A DNA stretch of 8,755 nucleotides, taken from NCBI GenBank assembly GCA_937930605.1, contig CALHBZ010000046.1, forward strand, positions 1 to 8,755, written 5' to 3'. The position numbers and the translations under genes are program-made. Under the pieces are notes generated by a model. The model searched no databases. It was not told the origin of the DNA and saw only the letters and a program-made list of their open reading frames with translations. Positions 1 through 7,887 of this stretch are shown piece by piece. Source of the DNA: Streptococcus oralis. Lineage in GTDB: Bacteria > Bacillota > Bacilli > Lactobacillales > Streptococcaceae. Each line of letters opens with the position of its first letter. The stretch's first letter is position 1.

Positions 1-781
1 TTTCTTCCGCTTTGGCATTACGGTCTGCTAACAATTTAGCAGCAAGCTCAGAAGACTCCTTCCAGAAGTCGTAGTTTCCAACATAGAGTTTGATTTTTCC
101 AAAGTCAAGGTCGGCCATGTGAGTACATACTTTGTTTAAGAAGTGGCGGTCATGGGATACAACGATGACAGTGTTATCAAAGTCAATCAAGAAGTCTTCT
201 AGCCATGTAATTGATTGGATATCCAAACCGTTGGTTGGCTCGTCCAAGAGAAGAACATCTGGTTTGCCAAAAAGTGCTTTGGCAAGGAGAACTTTTACTT
301 TTTCACCATTGGCCAATTCGCTCATGTTTTGGTAATGCAATTCTTCTGGAATATTTAGGTTTTGAAGTAGTTGAGATGCTTCACTCTCTGCTTCCCAACC
401 TCCAAGTTCAGCAAACTCACCTTCGAGTTCAGCTGCACGAACACCATCTTCATCGGAAAAATCTTCTTTCATGTAAATAGCATCTTTCTCTTTCATAATG
501 CTATAAAGTTTTTCATTTCCCATGATAACGACATCAATGACGCGCTCATCTTCATAGTCAAAGTGATTTTGACGAAGAACAGAGAGACGTTCATCCGGAC
601 CAAGAGAGATGTGACCAGTTGTAGGTTCGATATCACCAGCTAAAATTTTTAAGAATGTAGATTTCCCAGCACCATTAGCACCAATTAATCCATATGTATT
701 TCCTTCTGTAAATTTGATGTTGACATCATCAAAAAGTTTGCGATCACTAAAACGTAGTGAAACATCAGATACTGTAAGCAA
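1..781 (-). CDS. ABC-F family ATPase (YbiT/YkpA-like), N-terminal part, cut by window edge
   Basis: This is the first 260 codons of a soluble ABC-F protein, a family with two ABC domains and no membrane segment that acts on the ribosome. The first nucleotide-binding domain is complete: Walker A GANGAGKST (residues 34-42), an arm-like insertion rich in acidic residues (about 78-150), the signature region MSELANGEK (153-161), Walker B VLLLD followed by catalytic Glu181, D-loop with EPTNGLD (181-187), and the switch His210 in SHDRH. The helix beginning KESSELAAKLL near residue 241 should start the inter-domain linker; the linker's remainder and the second domain lie outside the window. The start is TTG at 781-779 with AGGAG (793-789) seven bases upstream; no in-frame ATG gives a full Walker A domain. 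The wording around SHDRHFLNKVCTHMADLDFG matches the YbiT/YkpA branch. The exact cellular role (translation factor versus resistance) cannot be told; a housekeeping role is more likely in this context. Confidence 0.93.
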   Translation of the reverse strand, partial: MLTVSDVSLRFSDRKLFDDVNIKFTEGNTYGLIGANGAGKSTFLKILAGDIEPTTGHISLGPDERLSVLRQNHFDYEDERVIDVVIMGNEKLYSIMKEKDAIYMKEDFSDEDGVRAAELEGEFAELGGWEAESEASQLLQNLNIPEELHYQNMSELANGEKVKVLLAKALFGKPDVLLLDEPTNGLDIQSITWLEDFLIDFDNTVIVVSHDRHFLNKVCTHMADLDFGKIKLYVGNYDFWKESSELAAKLLADRNAKAEE

Positions 782-788
782 TGTTTTT

Positions 789-793
789 CTCCT
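789..793 (-). promoter_or_regulatory. Ribosome binding site deciding the TTG start of the ABC-F gene
   Basis: On the minus strand AGGAG lies seven bases before TTG at 781-779. The reading frame from this TTG is the one that carries the intact ABC domain, so the site supports a non-ATG start. Confidence 0.8.
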
Positions 794-811
794 ATAATAT
801 GTAATACATTT

Positions 812-840
812 ATTCTACTAGAAAAGAGAGAAATATTCAA
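812..840 (-). promoter_or_regulatory. Candidate promoter for the ABC-F gene
   Basis: Read on the minus strand, TTGAAT (840-835) and TAGAAT (817-812) are spaced by 17 bases. The -10 matches the consensus at 5 of 6 positions and the -35 at 4 of 6. Transcription would begin near 805, giving a leader of roughly 25 bases that holds the ribosome site. Two further TTGACA hexamers upstream (855-850 and 866-861) have no good -10 at the right distance. Moderate confidence, no experimental support. Confidence 0.5.
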
Positions 841-939
841 ATTTTTCTTTGTCAATTTTATGTCAATTAAGTTTACAGGTTTATTTACAAAGAGTTAGTC
901 GTTTGATTTAAATAATTTTCTGTTATTTTAACAAAAAAA

Positions 940-948
940 TGCTATAAT
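940..948 (+). promoter_or_regulatory. Extended -10 promoter for trpS
   Basis: TGC followed by a perfect TATAAT (943-948) forms an extended -10 element. No good -35 hexamer is visible 16-18 bases upstream (the region is ctgtta-like), which is common for extended -10 promoters in streptococci. The predicted start of transcription, about 955, leaves a leader of only some 20 bases before the trpS ATG. Confidence 0.7.
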
Positions 949-976
949 TGAAGAGACCATTTCGAAGGAGAAAAAA

Positions 977-2002
977 ATGACGAAACCCATTATTTTAACA
1001 GGAGACCGTCCAACAGGGAAACTGCATATTGGACATTATGTTGGTAGTCTAAAAAATAGAGTATTACTACAGGAAGAAGATAAGTATGAGATGTTTGTTT
1101 TTTTGGCGGACCAACAAGCCTTGACAGATCACGCCAAAGATCCTCAAACGATTGTAGAGTCTATTGGGAATGTTGCCTTGGATTACCTAGCAGTTGGATT
1201 GGATCCAAGTAAATCAACTATCTTTATTCAAAGTCAGATTCCAGAGTTGGCTGAGCTGTCTATGTACTATATGAATTTGGTGTCACTAGCTCGTTTGGAG
1301 CGTAATCCGACAGTAAAAACAGAGATTGCTCAAAAAGGATTTGGGGAAAGTATTCCGACAGGTTTTTTGGTTTATCCAATCGCTCAGGCAGCAGATATCA
1401 CAGCCTTTAAGGCTAATTATGTTCCTGTAGGGACAGACCAAAAACCAATGATTGAACAGACTCGTGAAATTGTGCGTTCCTTTAATAATGCTTATAATTG
1501 TGATGTATTGGTTGAGCCAGAAGGTATTTATCCAGAAAATGAGAGAGCAGGACGTTTGCCTGGTCTAGATGGAAATGCTAAAATGTCTAAATCACTCAAT
1601 AATGGTATTTATCTAGCAGATGATGTGGATACTTTGCGTAAAAAAATCATGAGTATGTATACAGACCCAAATCATATTCGGGTTGAGGATCCAGGCAAGA
1701 TTGAAGGGAATATGGTTTTCCATTATTTAGATGTTTTTGGTCGTCCTGAAGATGCTCAAGAAATTGCAGAGATGAAAGAACACTATCAACGTGGTGGTCT
1801 TGGTGATGTGAAGACGAAACGTTATCTACTTGAAATACTTGAACGCGAACTTGGTCCTATTCGTGAGCGCCGTATCGAATTTGCTAAGGATATGGGTGAA
1901 GTGTACAATATGCTTCAAAAAGGGAGTGAAAAAGCTCGCGAAGTTGCAGGTCAAACTCTGTCTGAGGTTAAGGGTGCAATGGGGTTAAATTATTTTAAAT
2001 AA
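977..2002 (+). CDS. trpS: Tryptophanyl-tRNA synthetase
   Basis: The enzyme charges tRNA-Trp with tryptophan using ATP in the cytoplasm; it is a class Ic synthetase acting as a homodimer. At 341 residues it has the normal family length. Visible motifs: GKLHIGH with the HIGH signature at residues 17-20, the specificity-helix region YPIAQAADI (133-141) with Asp140 in the place of the tryptophan-indole-binding Asp, the GTDQ segment (152-155), and KMSKS at 202-206 preceded by GLDGNA. The ATG start is well supported by AAGGAG at 965-970, six bases upstream. It is flanked by its own promoter and a terminator, so it is probably transcribed alone. The insert with [13 protein letters not shown] (104-116) makes it differ from the Bacillus stearothermophilus-type enzyme; it seems to belong to the [18 protein letters not shown] subgroup seen in streptococci and lactobacilli (from memory). 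Confidence 0.97.
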   Translation: MTKPIILTGDRPTGKLHIGHYVGSLKNRVLLQEEDKYEMFVFLADQQALTDHAKDPQTIVESIGNVALDYLAVGLDPSKSTIFIQSQIPELAELSMYYMNLVSLARLERNPTVKTEIAQKGFGESIPTGFLVYPIAQAADITAFKANYVPVGTDQKPMIEQTREIVRSFNNAYNCDVLVEPEGIYPENERAGRLPGLDGNAKMSKSLNNGIYLADDVDTLRKKIMSMYTDPNHIRVEDPGKIEGNMVFHYLDVFGRPEDAQEIAEMKEHYQRGGLGDVKTKRYLLEILERELGPIRERRIEFAKDMGEVYNMLQKGSEKAREVAGQTLSEVKGAMGLNYFK

Positions 2003-2021
2003 TAGATAAAATATGAATCGT

Positions 2022-2060
2022 AAAACTATCTCTTCTATAGAATTACAGAGATAGTTTTTT
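2022..2060 (+). terminator. Intrinsic terminator of trpS
   Basis: AAAACTATCTCT (2022-2033) pairs perfectly with AGAGATAGTTTT (2047-2058) around a 13-base loop, and the descending arm runs into a T tract (2055-2060). It sits 20 bases after the trpS stop and before the guaB promoter, so it separates the two transcripts. Confidence 0.88.
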
Positions 2061-2082
2061 ATGTTTTCTGCCATAAATATAA

Positions 2083-3644
<1,562 letters not shown>

Positions 3645-3650
3645 GAAGTA

Positions 3651-3683
3651 AAAAAGAACTCCTGAAATTCAGGAGTTCTTTTT
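3651..3683. terminator. Bidirectional intrinsic terminator between guaB and recF
   Basis: GAACTCCTGAA (3656-3666) and TTCAGGAGTTC (3668-3678) are perfect inverted arms; the real loop will be a few bases of the centre. Flanking AAAAA (3651-3655) and TTTTT (3679-3683) give a T tract on both strands, so the one hairpin can end guaB from the left and yaaA-recF from the right. It sits between the two convergent stop codons. Confidence 0.92.
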
Positions 3684-3698
3684 ACAGAGGTGTCAATT

Positions 3699-4790
3699 TT
3701 AATTTACAGATATGTTACCGTTTTGGATGTTGAAAATACTAAGATTTTCTGGCAAGTTTTGCAAGTGGTCTAAACTTGTTGTCGTGATGAAGGTTTGGAT
3801 AGATTGTGAAATAGTTTCTAGTAATTTTAATTGTCGTGTGTTGTCAAGTTCGCTCATAACATCGTCAAGCAAGAGTATTGGAGACTCGTTAGTAATGTTT
3901 TCCATTAGTTCAATCTCTGCTAGTTTGATAGAAAGTACAAGACTGCGATGTTGACCTTGACTTCCAAAACTGGCATCCATACCATTGATATAGAAAGCAA
4001 TGTCATCTCGATGAGGGCCAACACCAGTATTCTTTTTAAATAAATCTCTTGATTTACTTTTCTCTAAAGCTATTTTAAAAGAATCCATTAAGACCTTTTC
4101 ATTAGTGAAGTTGACAGATGATTGATAAGATATTGACAACTTTTCTAATTGATTTGAAATTTCTAAGTGTTTTTTTTGACCAAATTTCTCTAAGTCTTTA
4201 ATGAATTTTATCCGATGCTTTGTGACACGACAACCATACTCTACTAACTGATCATCTAAGACTGAAAGAAATGTTTCATCAATCTTTTTGCTGGATTTTA
4301 GGTAGGTATTTCTTTGTTTGAGTATATGGTTGTAATTTGACAAGTCTGACAAGTAGATTGGTTTAATTTGTCCCAGTTCTATATCTATAAACTTTCGACG
4401 AACGGAGGGCGCTCCTTTAATTAACTGGAGATCTTCAGGTGCAAAGAGAACCACATTCATATGTCCGATATAGTCTGAGAGGCGAGCTTGTTTTAAGTGA
4501 TTGACTTTGGTCACACGCCCTTTTGGTGTTAAATCAATTTCTAGAGGGATAGAGCCTGTTTTTTTCTGTAGCAAGCCAGAAAGATGGAGTTGTTCTTCAT
4601 CAAAATGAATGAGATTTTTATCTGTTCTAGTCCGATGACTACGTGTCAAGGCTAGAAAATAGATTGCTTCTAGAATATTGGTCTTTCCTTGTGCATTTTG
4701 ACCTAGAAAGACGTTTAATTTTGGATTAAAATCAATTTTCGTCTCTTTATAGTTGCGAAAGGTTTTTATTGTTAAATGTTGGAGCCACAT
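3699..4790 (-). CDS. recF: DNA replication and repair protein RecF
   Basis: RecF is an SMC-like ATPase that works with RecO and RecR to load RecA at single-strand gaps and stalled forks. The 363 residues fit the family. Seen: the N-terminal strand-helix [14 protein letters not shown], Walker A GQNAQGKT (residues 30-37), the [15 protein letters not shown] segment (112-126) followed by RRKFID, the GVGPHRDD block (256-263), the ABC signature SQGQHRS (277-283), Walker B ILLLDD (305-310) and D-loop VMSELD (311-316). There is no long coiled coil, only a helical lobe at about 140-245, as usual for RecF. The ATG at 4790 follows the yaaA stop by two bases, with AGGAAG (4802-4797) inside the end of yaaA as ribosome site, so the genes are probably translationally coupled. 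It ends at the shared terminator with guaB. It is not next to dnaN here, although that is its usual place in many bacteria. Confidence 0.97.
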   Translation of the reverse strand: MWLQHLTIKTFRNYKETKIDFNPKLNVFLGQNAQGKTNILEAIYFLALTRSHRTRTDKNLIHFDEEQLHLSGLLQKKTGSIPLEIDLTPKGRVTKVNHLKQARLSDYIGHMNVVLFAPEDLQLIKGAPSVRRKFIDIELGQIKPIYLSDLSNYNHILKQRNTYLKSSKKIDETFLSVLDDQLVEYGCRVTKHRIKFIKDLEKFGQKKHLEISNQLEKLSISYQSSVNFTNEKVLMDSFKIALEKSKSRDLFKKNTGVGPHRDDIAFYINGMDASFGSQGQHRSLVLSIKLAEIELMENITNESPILLLDDVMSELDNTRQLKLLETISQSIQTFITTTSLDHLQNLPENLSIFNIQNGNISVN

Positions 4791-4792
4791 GA

Positions 4793-5161
4793 TTATCTTC
4801 CTGGAAAACGTGGAGCTTGTTTGGTTTTAGGTGATAAAGTAGTTTTTTGTTTTTCTTTCTTTACACCCTTATTCATCTCTTTGACAAGTTTAGCAATCCG
4901 CTCTTTTTCAATCTTATCTGCTTGGTATTCTTCTTGCTCTTTTAAACTTGGTTGTGTCAAGGTGATGTCAATCTTTAAATCAGGGATGTCAATTGCATCT
5001 CCAATACGGATTTTCTTTCCACGTCTAGTTTCTAATTCACCATTAAAGTAAACTTGATGTTCCATCAAAAAGGATTTAATAGCACCACCGCTTTGTATAA
5101 TTCCAAGCTCTTTTAGAAGGGCTTGGAGCGTAATAAATTCTTCAAATAATTTGTATTCCAT
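4793..5161 (-). CDS. yaaA: S4-domain RNA-binding protein YaaA (recF-linked)
   Basis: A 122-residue protein of the small S4 family that is encoded directly upstream of recF in many Firmicutes. The S4 fold covers about residues 8-62, with the recognisable core SGGAIKSFL (24-32) followed by [19 protein letters not shown] (37-55); S4 domains bind structured RNA such as rRNA. The specific substrate of YaaA is not known to me. The remaining ~55 residues are very rich in Lys, Glu and Gln, probably helical (72-104) and then a basic, disordered tail ending PRFPGR; the Bacillus protein is only about 70 residues, so this tail is an extension. The ATG at 5161 has GAGGT (5171-5167) five bases upstream and its own promoter. 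It forms a two-gene unit with recF. Confidence 0.9.
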   Translation of the reverse strand: MEYKLFEEFITLQALLKELGIIQSGGAIKSFLMEHQVYFNGELETRRGKKIRIGDAIDIPDLKIDITLTQPSLKEQEEYQADKIEKERIAKLVKEMNKGVKKEKQKTTLSPKTKQAPRFPGR

Positions 5162-5181
5162 AATTTACCTCAATCTAAGGT

Positions 5182-5190
5182 ATTATACCA
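5182..5190 (-). promoter_or_regulatory. Extended -10 promoter for yaaA-recF
   Basis: Read on the minus strand, TGG (5190-5188) followed by a perfect TATAAT (5187-5182). No clear -35 is present 16-18 bases further upstream. Transcription should begin near 5175, giving a very short leader of about 14 bases with the GAGGT ribosome site of yaaA. Confidence 0.7.
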
Positions 5191-5221
5191 TATTTCTTAG
5201 AATTAAGTGAGCGAAACCATT

Positions 5222-5282
5222 GAAAATGAAAACGATTTTACTCTTTAAAGCTATAAAGAGAACAAGAAAAATTTTGATTTTC
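5222..5282. repeat. Nested inverted repeat between divergent promoters
   Basis: Inner arms CTCTTTA (5241-5247) and TAAAGAG (5254-5260) are perfect with a six-base spacer; outer arms GAAAAT (5222-5227) and ATTTTC (5277-5282) are also complementary but their centre is offset by about 1.5 bases. There is no T tract fitting a terminator, and it lies upstream of both predicted transcription starts, so if it does anything it would act as DNA. The region is AT-rich and chance is a real alternative. Confidence 0.35.
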
Positions 5283-5283
5283 G

Positions 5284-5292
5284 TGGTATAAT
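5284..5292 (+). promoter_or_regulatory. Extended -10 promoter of the ymfF-ymfH-rodZ-pgsA operon
   Basis: TGG (5284-5286) followed by a perfect TATAAT (5287-5292), the same nine bases as in the opposite promoter at 5190-5182. The -35 position holds only A-rich sequence. The start of transcription should be near 5299, some 20 bases before the ymfF-like ATG. Confidence 0.72.
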
Positions 5293-5306
5293 AGAACTCT
5301 ATATGT

Positions 5307-5314
5307 AAGGAGGT
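5307..5314 (+). promoter_or_regulatory. Consensus Shine-Dalgarno of the ymfF-like gene
   Basis: AAGGAGGT is a full-length match to the anti-Shine-Dalgarno sequence, five bases before ATG at 5320. It is the strongest ribosome site in the window and fixes this start. Confidence 0.88.
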
Positions 5315-5319
5315 AAGGT

Positions 5320-6570
5320 ATGGAGTTAGTGCCTGGAATTTCAGCACATTTTGTTCAATCCAAACAGTTTAAAACAAATAAAATCACTATTCGTTTTACT
5401 GCTCCCTTATCTCTTGAGACAGTAGCAGGACGCATGTTAAGTGCGAGTATGTTGGAGACTGCCAATAAAGCTTACCCAACATCTCAAGTTTTTCGTAGAT
5501 ATTTAGCAAGTTTGTATGGAACAGATATTTCTACGAGTGCTTATCGTAGGGGACAGGCACATGTTCTTGATTTAACATTTACCTATGTGCGGGATGAGTT
5601 TTTGAGTAAGAAAAATGTCTTGACTTCTCGAATTTTGGAATTGGTGAAACAGACTTTATTTGCCCCCTTAGTTCAAGATGGTGCTTTTAAGTCAGCCTTA
5701 TTTGAAATTGAAAAAAAACAATTATTGGCTAGCTTAGCTACTGATATGGATGATTCATTTTATTTTGCTCATAAGGAGTTGGATAGCTTGTTCTTCCATG
5801 ATGAACGTCTTAAATTGAGATACAGTGATTTACGAAATCGTATTTCAAATGAATCCCCAGAAAGTAGTTACACTTGTTTTCAAGATGCTCTGAAAAATGA
5901 TCGAATTGATTTCTTTTTCTTGGGTGATTTTAATGAAGTAGAAGTGAAGGAGTGGTTGAGGTCATTCTCCTTTACTGGGCGTCAAATTGATGTCAAGCCT
6001 CAGTACCAACAACCATATTCAAATGTCCTTCGGGAAGGAATGATTCGTAAGAATGTAGGCCAATCCGTTTTGGAATTGGCTTACCATTGTTCTACGAGCT
6101 ATGGAGACAAGCATCATTTGGCCATGGTAGTAATGAATGGTCTATTAGGTGGTTTTGCTCATTCTAAGCTTTTTACAAATGTTCGGGAAAATGCTGGTCT
6201 AGCCTACACTATCTCCAGTCAATTGGACTTGTTTAGTGGTCAATTGAGGATGTATGCTGGCATTGATCGGGGAAATCGCAATCAAGCCAGAAAATTGATG
6301 AATCATCAATTACTTGAACTAAAAAAAGGTAATTTTACAGATTTGGAGATTGAACAGACCAAGGAGATGATTCGCAGAACCTTGTTGCTTGCGCAAGATA
6401 GTCAGACCTCACTAATCGAGCGAGTTTATTTGAATAGTCTGTTAGGGAAATCCACATCAGATTTTGACAGTTGGGTTGAAAAATTAAACCAAGTTGACAA
6501 AGAAGCTATCTGCAAAGCAGCAAATAGTGTTCGGTTACAAGCTATATACTTTATGGAAGGAATAGAATGA
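5320..6570 (+). CDS. M16-family peptidase homologue lacking the zinc motif (YmfF-like)
   Basis: A 416-residue member of the M16 (pitrilysin/processing peptidase) superfamily of the YmfF type, also listed as YfmF, which in Bacillus is linked to 5-aminopentanol modification of elongation factor P. The N-terminal half has the M16 fold but not HxxEH; residues 43-47 read SMLET where the partner has HFLEH, so both zinc histidines are missing. The C-terminal half keeps the M16 motif GLLGGFAHSKLFTNVRENAGLAYTIS (274-299, split here as GLLGG, KLFTNVRE and GLAYT), typical of the substrate-holding Arg/Tyr region. There is no signal peptide or membrane segment, so it should be cytoplasmic. It is first in an operon and overlaps the next gene by four bases (ATGA). 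By analogy with other M16 pairs, I infer that it is the non-catalytic partner of the next protein. The actual substrate is unknown. Confidence 0.9.
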   Translation: MELVPGISAHFVQSKQFKTNKITIRFTAPLSLETVAGRMLSASMLETANKAYPTSQVFRRYLASLYGTDISTSAYRRGQAHVLDLTFTYVRDEFLSKKNVLTSRILELVKQTLFAPLVQDGAFKSALFEIEKKQLLASLATDMDDSFYFAHKELDSLFFHDERLKLRYSDLRNRISNESPESSYTCFQDALKNDRIDFFFLGDFNEVEVKEWLRSFSFTGRQIDVKPQYQQPYSNVLREGMIRKNVGQSVLELAYHCSTSYGDKHHLAMVVMNGLLGGFAHSKLFTNVRENAGLAYTISSQLDLFSGQLRMYAGIDRGNRNQARKLMNHQLLELKKGNFTDLEIEQTKEMIRRTLLLAQDSQTSLIERVYLNSLLGKSTSDFDSWVEKLNQVDKEAICKAANSVRLQAIYFMEGIE

Positions 6571-7850
6571 TACCAGTTACCTTTGAAGAAAAATACTATC
6601 CTGCTGTAAAGGAGACGGTTTATCAGACTCGTCTATCAAATGGATTGACAGTGTCTCTCCTTCCTAAGAAACAATTTAATGAAGTTTACGGGGTTGTAAC
6701 AGTTCAATTTGGATCAGTAGATACAAGCTTTACACTATATGAAAAAGGTTTACAGTCTTATCCAGCTGGAATTGCACATTTTCTTGAACATAAACTGTTT
6801 GAGAGAGAAAATGCTGAAGATATTATGGAGTCTTTTACACGCTTGGGAGCTGATAGCAATGCTTTTACAAGTTTTACAAAGACGAGTTATTTGTTTTCAA
6901 CAATAAATCAGTTATCAGAAAATTTGGATTTGCTTGAAGAATTGGTAACAGTTGCGCATTTTACAGAAGAGTCAGTTGAGAGAGAGAAGGAAATTATCCA
7001 ACAGGAACGTGAGATGTACCAAGACGATCCAGATTCGCGTCTGTTTTTTGCAACCTTAGCAAATCTTTATCCCAATACTCCTCTGGCAGCTGATATTGTT
7101 GGAAGTGAAAAATCAATTAACAATATTCAGCTAAATGACTTAAAAGATAACTTTACAACCTTTTACAAACCTGTCAACATGTCTTTGTTTTTAGTTGGAA
7201 ATTTTGATGTAGATACGGTTGAGAAGTATTTTTCGCAAAAGAAACTTGGGGACTTGGAAGAAATGGTAGTAAGGAAGGAGAAGCTTACTTTACAAGCTGT
7301 CAAAGAAACAGATAGCCTTCGGATGGAAGTTTCTTCACCAAAACTTGCTGTTGGAATTAGAGGAGCAGGTGAGGTGGCAGAAGAAGATTGCTACCGTTAT
7401 AATGTTTTGCTAAAATTACTGTTTACGATGATGTTTGGTTGGACTTCTGAGCGATTTCAAAAGTTATATGAGACAGGGAAGTTGGATGCCTCGCTGTCCT
7501 TAGAGGTAGAAGTGAATAGTCGCTTTCATTTTGTGATGTTGACGATGGATACCAAGGAACCTGTTTCGTTGTCGCATCAATTTCGAAAGGCTATTCTCAA
7601 CTTCACGAAAGATTCAGATCTTACAGAGGAACATCTGGATCTTGTTAAGAGTGAGATGTTTGGGGAATTTTTTAGTAGCATGAACTCCTTGGAGTTTATT
7701 GCGACACAGTATGAACCAGTCGACAGAGGGGAAACTATTTTTGATTTACCAAAAATTTTACAAGAAATTACTTTAGACGATGTTCTTGAAGCTGGGCATC
7801 GTTTGATAGATGATGGTGATTTGATTGATTTTACTATCTTTCCATCCTAA
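6567..7850 (+). CDS. M16-family zinc metalloprotease homologue (YmfH-like)
   Basis: A 427-residue M16 protein with the inverted zinc motif HFLEH at residues 71-75 (two His ligands and the general-base Glu74). A third ligand is likely Glu147 in EIIQQERE, about 70 residues on, as expected for the family. The segments NAFTSFTKTSY (98-108) and MYQDDPDSRLF (150-160) are also typical of M16 N-terminal domains. The C-terminal half is the second M16 domain, less conserved. It resembles YmfH (also listed as YfmH), required with YmfF for EF-P modification in Bacillus. No secretion signal is present. The ATG overlaps the stop of the previous gene (ATGA, 6567-6570), with AAGGAA at 6557-6562, so translation is probably coupled, consistent with a 1:1 complex. 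Proteolytic activity is inferred from the motif; a substrate cannot be named. Confidence 0.92.
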   Translation: MIPVTFEEKYYPAVKETVYQTRLSNGLTVSLLPKKQFNEVYGVVTVQFGSVDTSFTLYEKGLQSYPAGIAHFLEHKLFERENAEDIMESFTRLGADSNAFTSFTKTSYLFSTINQLSENLDLLEELVTVAHFTEESVEREKEIIQQEREMYQDDPDSRLFFATLANLYPNTPLAADIVGSEKSINNIQLNDLKDNFTTFYKPVNMSLFLVGNFDVDTVEKYFSQKKLGDLEEMVVRKEKLTLQAVKETDSLRMEVSSPKLAVGIRGAGEVAEEDCYRYNVLLKLLFTMMFGWTSERFQKLYETGKLDASLSLEVEVNSRFHFVMLTMDTKEPVSLSHQFRKAILNFTKDSDLTEEHLDLVKSEMFGEFFSSMNSLEFIATQYEPVDRGETIFDLPKILQEITLDDVLEAGHRLIDDGDLIDFTIFPS

Positions 7851-7874
7851 AATAGATAAGAATATTAGTTAAGA

Positions 7875-7878
7875 AGGA
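7875..7878 (+). promoter_or_regulatory. Ribosome binding site deciding the rodZ start
   Basis: AGGA of AAGAAGGA lies nine bases before ATG at 7888, but directly touches an in-frame ATG at 7879. The zero spacing makes 7879 unlikely; 7888 is preferred. Confidence 0.7.
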
Positions 7879-7887
7879 ATGTTAAGT

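Noticed and set aside
132..643. Three plus-strand open frames (132-335, 211-480, 371-643)
   Set aside because: They lie opposite the ABC-F gene, whose minus-strand frame is intact and carries all ABC motifs; the plus-strand products look like nothing and lack ribosome sites.
782..976. BOX or RUP type streptococcal repeat elements, or a small RNA gene, in the intergenic regions
   Set aside because: All gaps are under 200 bases and are accounted for by promoters, ribosome sites and terminators; I saw no repeat-element consensus and no orphan promoter-terminator pair.
4776..5051. Plus-strand open frame opposite yaaA
   Set aside because: It is antisense to the S4 protein and overlaps the yaaA-recF junction; no ribosome site or promoter is associated with it.
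5241..5260. Intrinsic terminator between yaaA and the ymfF-like gene
   Set aside because: The seven-base hairpin has no T tract on either side and sits between two divergent promoters where no transcript needs to end.
7851..7887. Separate promoter for rodZ-pgsA
   Set aside because: The 37-base gap holds AT-rich sequence and a ribosome site but no convincing -10/-35 pair, so read-through from the upstream genes is simpler.
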